DNA of 64,000 nucleotides, taken from CALARM01 sp040217695. Lineage in GTDB: Bacteria > Vulcanimicrobiota > SpSt-956 > JAKJGF01. The notes beneath the pieces are model-generated. The model worked only from the letters and a program-made list of their open reading frames with translations, searched no databases and had not been told where the DNA came from. Positions 60,431 through 64,000 of this stretch are shown piece after piece. The stretch spans positions 9,174 to 73,173 of the forward strand of contig JBEHWO010000002.1 in the NCBI GenBank assembly GCA_040217695.1, in the 5' to 3' direction. The position numbers were made by a program, and so were the translations under genes. How positions within the stretch are numbered: the first letter of the stretch is position 1; every line of letters begins with the position of its first letter.

Positions 60431-61873
60431 ATGACAGAAATTCCACATAATATAATTAAAGCTCAGAAAGTATCGAATTTAATATTATTCAGTATATCTT
60501 TTGCCTCTTTTATGGTTAATCTGGATACCTATATTGTGAATATTTCATTACCATCTATAACATCAAGCTTTAATACAACAGCAGGAGAAGTTTCCTGGGT
60601 AGCTCTTTCATATAATCTCACAGTAGCCAGTCTTTTGATAATTTTTGGGAAACTCGGCGATAAACTTGGTTTAAAAAAAGTTTTCCTATCCGGTCTTTCT
60701 ATCTTTACAATCAGTTCTTTACTGTGCGGCCTGTCTCCATCTCTTCATTGTCTCATAGGTGCCCGTTTTCTTCAGGGTATAGGAGCATCTATATTATATG
60801 CCATGACACCTGCTATGGTTCCTAAATATCTTCCGGAAAACATGAGAGGTCCTGCATTCGGTACCCTTGCTACAGCTGCAGCCCTTGGTATTATTATTGG
60901 TACCCCTCTCGGAGGGTTATTGACCGGTTATTTATCCTGGCACTGGATATTTTATATCAATATTCTTCCCGGAATAGCTGCAATTATAGTCTGTAATCAT
61001 ATTATTCCTGATGATGAAAAATCATGGAGGAAAAACACTGAAACTTTTGATTTTCCCGGTTCATTTCTCAGTTTTTTTGCGTCTCTTACTTTTATTTATG
61101 GTTTAAATATGGGTCACGAACTTGGCTGGACATCATTTACTATTGGCGGTTCATTTTTTATAGCTGTCCTTTCTATAATTATTTTTATATTATGGGAATA
61201 CAGAACATCAGATCCGCTTGTAGAATTAAATCTTTTTAAAAATTCTGGATTTACATGGGGAAATATTGCAGGTTTCTTTGCATCTAATTTTCTCTCAGGA
61301 CACAACTTTTTAATGCCCTTTTACCTGACCCTTATTTTAAAACTATCGCCACAGGAAGCAGGGATCATATATATGGTCTACTCAGCCATATATATGATTA
61401 CAGGCCCTCTTACAGGCAAATTTTCCACATCAGAAAATTCAGCGATGTTATCTACTGTATCAATGATTGCAGGTTCTATATCTACATTCATTTTTGCATT
61501 TTTTATTTCATCGAAAAGTTTTACATCAGTCATAATTTATTTTATCAGTCTCGGAATAGTTTATGGTATATTTATAACAGCAAATAATAATTTAGTCATA
61601 GGAATGGCGCCAGAAGGGAAACATGGTATTGTTTCCGGGATTTTCAGGATGACAGGAAGACTTGGTATGGCAAGCGGCGTATGTATTTTTGAAACAATAT
61701 TCTCCTCTGGCTTTGATACTAATAATTATTCATCTATTTCATCTAATTTTCTTGTCAATGGTTTCTATATTGCCTATATGTCAGGGGGATTAATTTTTAT
61801 GCTTACAGCTATATGTTCAATTATTCCGGTACTTCATAAAAATGTAATAAAACAAAATGAGGTGATAAAATGA
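60431..61873 (+). CDS. MFS transporter of the DHA2 (14-helix) drug/metabolite family
   Basis: 480 residues, 14 predicted helices. NLDTYIVNISLPSITSSF is the family's first-helix motif; FGKLGDKLGLKKVFL is MFS motif A; GASILYAMTPAMVPKYLP and LGIIIGTPLGGLLTGYLSWHW are motif C regions that favour efflux. Likely an H+-coupled exporter in the inner membrane. Its stop overlaps the next ATG by 4 bp, so export and the opine-type dehydrogenase are made together, which suggests that the pump exports the dehydrogenase product (inference). Confidence 0.92.
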   Translation: MTEIPHNIIKAQKVSNLILFSISFASFMVNLDTYIVNISLPSITSSFNTTAGEVSWVALSYNLTVASLLIIFGKLGDKLGLKKVFLSGLSIFTISSLLCGLSPSLHCLIGARFLQGIGASILYAMTPAMVPKYLPENMRGPAFGTLATAAALGIIIGTPLGGLLTGYLSWHWIFYINILPGIAAIIVCNHIIPDDEKSWRKNTETFDFPGSFLSFFASLTFIYGLNMGHELGWTSFTIGGSFFIAVLSIIIFILWEYRTSDPLVELNLFKNSGFTWGNIAGFFASNFLSGHNFLMPFYLTLILKLSPQEAGIIYMVYSAIYMITGPLTGKFSTSENSAMLSTVSMIAGSISTFIFAFFISSKSFTSVIIYFISLGIVYGIFITANNNLVIGMAPEGKHGIVSGIFRMTGRLGMASGVCIFETIFSSGFDTNNYSSISSNFLVNGFYIAYMSGGLIFMLTAICSIIPVLHKNVIKQNEVIK

Positions 61874-62970
61874 AAGTTGCTGTACTTGGAGCAGGCCATG
61901 GAGGGCAGGCTATGGCAGGAGATCTTACACTTGGAGGGCATGAAGTACGTCTGGCTGCAGTGCCTGAACATGCGACAAATATAAAATTATTGGAAGCTTT
62001 CGGAGGAATCTTTGTGGAAGGGGTAACTGCAACAGGTAATCCGCCGGGCTTTGCCAGACCGGCAATGATTACAACAGATGTGCCTTCTGCCATAAAAGGA
62101 GCACAGGTAATAATGATAGTTGTTCCTGCCTTCGGCCAGGAAGTCTACATGAAACATTTAGTTGAATCAGGAGAAAAAGGACAGATCATTGTATTCAATC
62201 CGGGGAAATTCGCTTCCCTGGTTTTTGCAAAGATGCTTCGAGATGCCGGCAGAGAAAATGATTTTCTTATCGGTGAAACAGCATGTCTTATATATGCAGC
62301 CAAGACCAGGGGGCTTGGCCATGTACATATTAAAGCAGTAAAGGAAGAACTGCTTTTTTCTGCTTTACCTTCAATTCTTTCAGGTAAAGCCCTCTGGTTA
62401 CTATCAGAACTTTACCCGCAGCTTACCCCTGCATACAATATTCTTCAGACAAGTGTTGATGACCCGGGAAGTATTGTTCATCCTGTTACCACTTTATTAA
62501 ACATGAGCCGAATCGAACAAATGGGACCCTATCGTAATTCTCATTATGATATTACACCTTCCATTGCACGTATTTTAGAAACTGTAGATAAAGAACGTAT
62601 GGATATTGCCAGAGCTCTCTGTTATGAAACCTATACCCTTATGGAGAGCACACAGATCATGTATAAAATTAAAGCCCATAATCTTTATGACACGGTGTAT
62701 CAAATAACAGCTCATAATATACAGATGTCACCTGGCGATCTTACTCACAGGTATATTACGGAAGATGTACCTTACGGTCTGGTGCCAATAAGTTCAATTG
62801 GAAAAATGCTTGGTATTCCTATACCTGGCATAGATGCAATTATAAAAATAGCCTCTATGGCCAATGGTGTTGATTACCTGTCTACAGGTATTACTGTAGA
62901 AAAAATGGGGATCAGCGACATGTCTTTAAAAGAGCTTATAAATTATGTGACAGGGAGAAAAAGCAATTAA
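61870..62970 (+). CDS. NAD/NADP-dependent opine-type dehydrogenase
   Basis: 366 residues. The N-terminal Rossmann domain (VAVLGAGHGGQAMAGDLTL) and the C-terminal octopine/nopaline dehydrogenase domain (PF02317) with SIVHPVTTLLNMSRIE and YDITPSIARILETVDKER are complete; the catalytic His is in VHPVTTLL. Such enzymes join an amino acid to a keto acid by reductive amination. Translational coupling to an MFS pump parallels staphylopine-type metallophore loci, but no aminobutanoyl-transferase gene is in the window, so a simpler opine or redox-balancing product is equally possible. GAGGTGAT site. Confidence 0.88.
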   Translation: MKVAVLGAGHGGQAMAGDLTLGGHEVRLAAVPEHATNIKLLEAFGGIFVEGVTATGNPPGFARPAMITTDVPSAIKGAQVIMIVVPAFGQEVYMKHLVESGEKGQIIVFNPGKFASLVFAKMLRDAGRENDFLIGETACLIYAAKTRGLGHVHIKAVKEELLFSALPSILSGKALWLLSELYPQLTPAYNILQTSVDDPGSIVHPVTTLLNMSRIEQMGPYRNSHYDITPSIARILETVDKERMDIARALCYETYTLMESTQIMYKIKAHNLYDTVYQITAHNIQMSPGDLTHRYITEDVPYGLVPISSIGKMLGIPIPGIDAIIKIASMANGVDYLSTGITVEKMGISDMSLKELINYVTGRKSN

Positions 62971-63026
62971 TGAGTGAGTAGTGAGTGGACTTTCCTGCTC
63001 ACTACTCATTACTCACCGCTCACACT
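62971..63026. repeat. Inverted pair of heptad arrays (GTGAGTA / CTCACTA)
   Basis: TGAGTGA-GTAGTGA-GTGG on the left and CTCACTA-CTCATTA-CTCACCG-CTCAC on the right, in a convergent gap, able to form a bidirectional hairpin. The right half overlaps the TGA stop of the TPR gene (plus-strand TCA at 63020-63022). Confidence 0.75.
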
Positions 63027-64000
63027 CTCCCGTCCTCCTCAATAAAACAATAATTATTCCAGTCATCGAAATAATATTTTCTCTCCTCTTTATACCTTAC
63101 CGGTGACAGTTTCAGGTATTTAGGTTCTTCCGTATGAGGTTCTATCAATTTTCTTATTCTGGAAACAGACATTTTAACAGTAGGACAATCGGTCATATGA
63201 ACATATCTTGCTTTCCATACGCGGGGGAACACTTCTGCAGGAGAAAAAAATTGGCCACTGTTTCTTACAAAGAAAAACAAAAGATCTGACAGGGATTTTT
63301 TTCTGTAAAGTTCTATGGTTCCTCTTGTTTTTTCCGTTACAGTACCGTCTATACCGTCCAGAAAAATATCAAATTTTTCTTTTTTCTTTCTGAGATTTTC
63401 TATTTCATCTATAGTGGCCTCATACTGTCTATCACGCATTTTGACAATATATTTTCTTTTCGAAGACATGGGAAAGATTCTCCCGGCCAGTTCATCAAGA
63501 TAGTTAAAATACTTTTCACATCTTCTCTTTCTGTAGCCTTTAACCTGTTTCAGATATTCATCCGAACTGTCTTTAACATTCACATCCATGTCCAGAATAT
63601 ATTTTAATCTGTAAGCCCTTGCCAGTTGATAAGCATTTTCACCGGCAAGAACATCATTTAAAAACGTCAGAGCATGTTCTTTATTACCTTTTATAAAGTA
63701 TATTTCCCCCATATTAATATTAATGTCTGAAAGTAATTCTTTAAACATGTATTCTGTGGCAATAGTCATGGCATGTTCTGTAAAGTCTGTTCCTTTTTTC
63801 ACGTCTCCTTCCATCAGATAGAGACTTCCGAGTCTGCAAAGGATAAGACACTGAAAATAATTATCTTCAATAGTACGACTTATCTGTAAAGCTTCAGTAT
63901 ATTGAGAAATTGCTCTCTGCGGTTCTCCTGTTTCTTCAAAAAGTAATGATGAACTGACCAGAGAATGCATAATAGCTTCCTTCCACCCGAAATTACGACA
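63020..64000 (-). CDS. TPR protein with C-terminal winged-helix domain (5' end outside window)
   Basis: The frame is open to the right edge, so the ATG at 63970 is probably internal: the residues before it (FGWKEAIMHSLVSSSLLFEE) continue a TPR helix. About four TPR units (to about residue 130) lead to a linker and a winged-helix domain (about 225-305; KSLSDLLFFFVRNSGQFFSP, VKMSVSRIRKLIEP, YYFDDWNNYCFIEED) like those in BTAD/OmpR-type regulators. This pairing is typical of large transcription factors or STAND regulators whose upstream part would hold the NTPase. Regulatory target unknown. Confidence 0.75.
   Translation of the reverse strand, partial: CRNFGWKEAIMHSLVSSSLLFEETGEPQRAISQYTEALQISRTIEDNYFQCLILCRLGSLYLMEGDVKKGTDFTEHAMTIATEYMFKELLSDININMGEIYFIKGNKEHALTFLNDVLAGENAYQLARAYRLKYILDMDVNVKDSSDEYLKQVKGYRKRRCEKYFNYLDELAGRIFPMSSKRKYIVKMRDRQYEATIDEIENLRKKKEKFDIFLDGIDGTVTEKTRGTIELYRKKSLSDLLFFFVRNSGQFFSPAEVFPRVWKARYVHMTDCPTVKMSVSRIRKLIEPHTEEPKYLKLSPVRYKEERKYYFDDWNNYCFIEEDGRV

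Noticed and set aside
61870..62970. Firm call of a staphylopine-type metallophore locus
   Set aside because: Only dehydrogenase and a pump are present; the aminobutanoyl transferase and uptake genes are missing, and the pump is of the 14-helix type.

Overview
The window reads as a piece of chromosome from an uncultured, AT-rich, anaerobic bacterium with two membranes. The two-membrane reading rests on an SLH-domain porin, TolC, a membrane-fusion lipoprotein and other beta-barrel proteins. The anaerobic reading rests on a glycyl-radical enzyme with its activase, an anaerobic sulfatase-maturing enzyme and several radical SAM proteins. SLH-anchored porins, Uma2 nucleases, TPR-CHAT proteins and zinc-ribbon Ser/Thr kinases together suggest a Terrabacteria-type diderm, with Eremiobacterota (Xenobia-like) as one candidate. 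That placement is inference and weak. No rRNA, tRNA or CRISPR array was seen.

Layout. 0-3 kb: end of a two-component sensor, a REC-histidine kinase hybrid and an MscS channel. 3-10 kb: a GH63-like glucosidase with an esterase, a decayed outer-membrane gene and a lipoprotein barrel. 10-18 kb: small membrane proteins, a sulfatase maturase, then a visibly GC-richer island with a sulfatase remnant, a DUF1254 protein, an intact Cys-type sulfatase and a membrane protein. 18-25.5 kb: SLH porin, two surface lipoproteins, Uma2 and a second MscS. 25.5-35.3 kb: a leftward operon (SDR, glycyl-radical enzyme, membrane protein, altered PFK-like protein, activase, double CMD protein) divergent from a sugar dehydrogenase plus cyclase-family hydrolase, with a VapBC-like pair between. 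35-49 kb: exported TPR-CHAT protein, DnaJ-type zinc-finger proteins, a truncated zwf, a PfkB kinase, HEAT protein, acetate kinase and a Ser/Thr kinase. 48.8-56.1 kb: leftward lipid-related cluster (two DedA/YqaA-like proteins, B12-type radical SAM, MacB-like permease, tetraether-synthase-like radical SAM, duplicated membrane protein, CDP-alcohol phosphatidyltransferase). 56-63 kb: TolC, HlyD-type lipoprotein, MFS exporter with opine-type dehydrogenase, and the start-less end of a TPR/winged-helix protein.

Three layers of non-coding structure link these regions. (1) Twelve copies of a 14-bp dyad, TATAC-N4-GTATA, sit in pairs before six genes or operons, nearly all concerned with sugars or the outer surface. 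The proximal copy always lies 24-26 nt before a TATAAT box and the two copies are 43-44 or 54-55 bp apart. This looks like one activator-controlled regulon. (2) Short 7-bp tandem arrays fill intergenic gaps. Most units share a GTGA/TCAC core, and several arrays end inside the stop codon of the neighbouring gene. (3) A ~90-bp MITE-like element with inverted ends and TA flanks carries the same heptads inside it (four copies).

The best candidates for undescribed biology are the glycyl-radical operon with its altered PFK-like protein and shared bidirectional control region, the tetraether-synthase-like lipid cluster, the TATAC-N4-GTATA regulon, and the heptad arrays.
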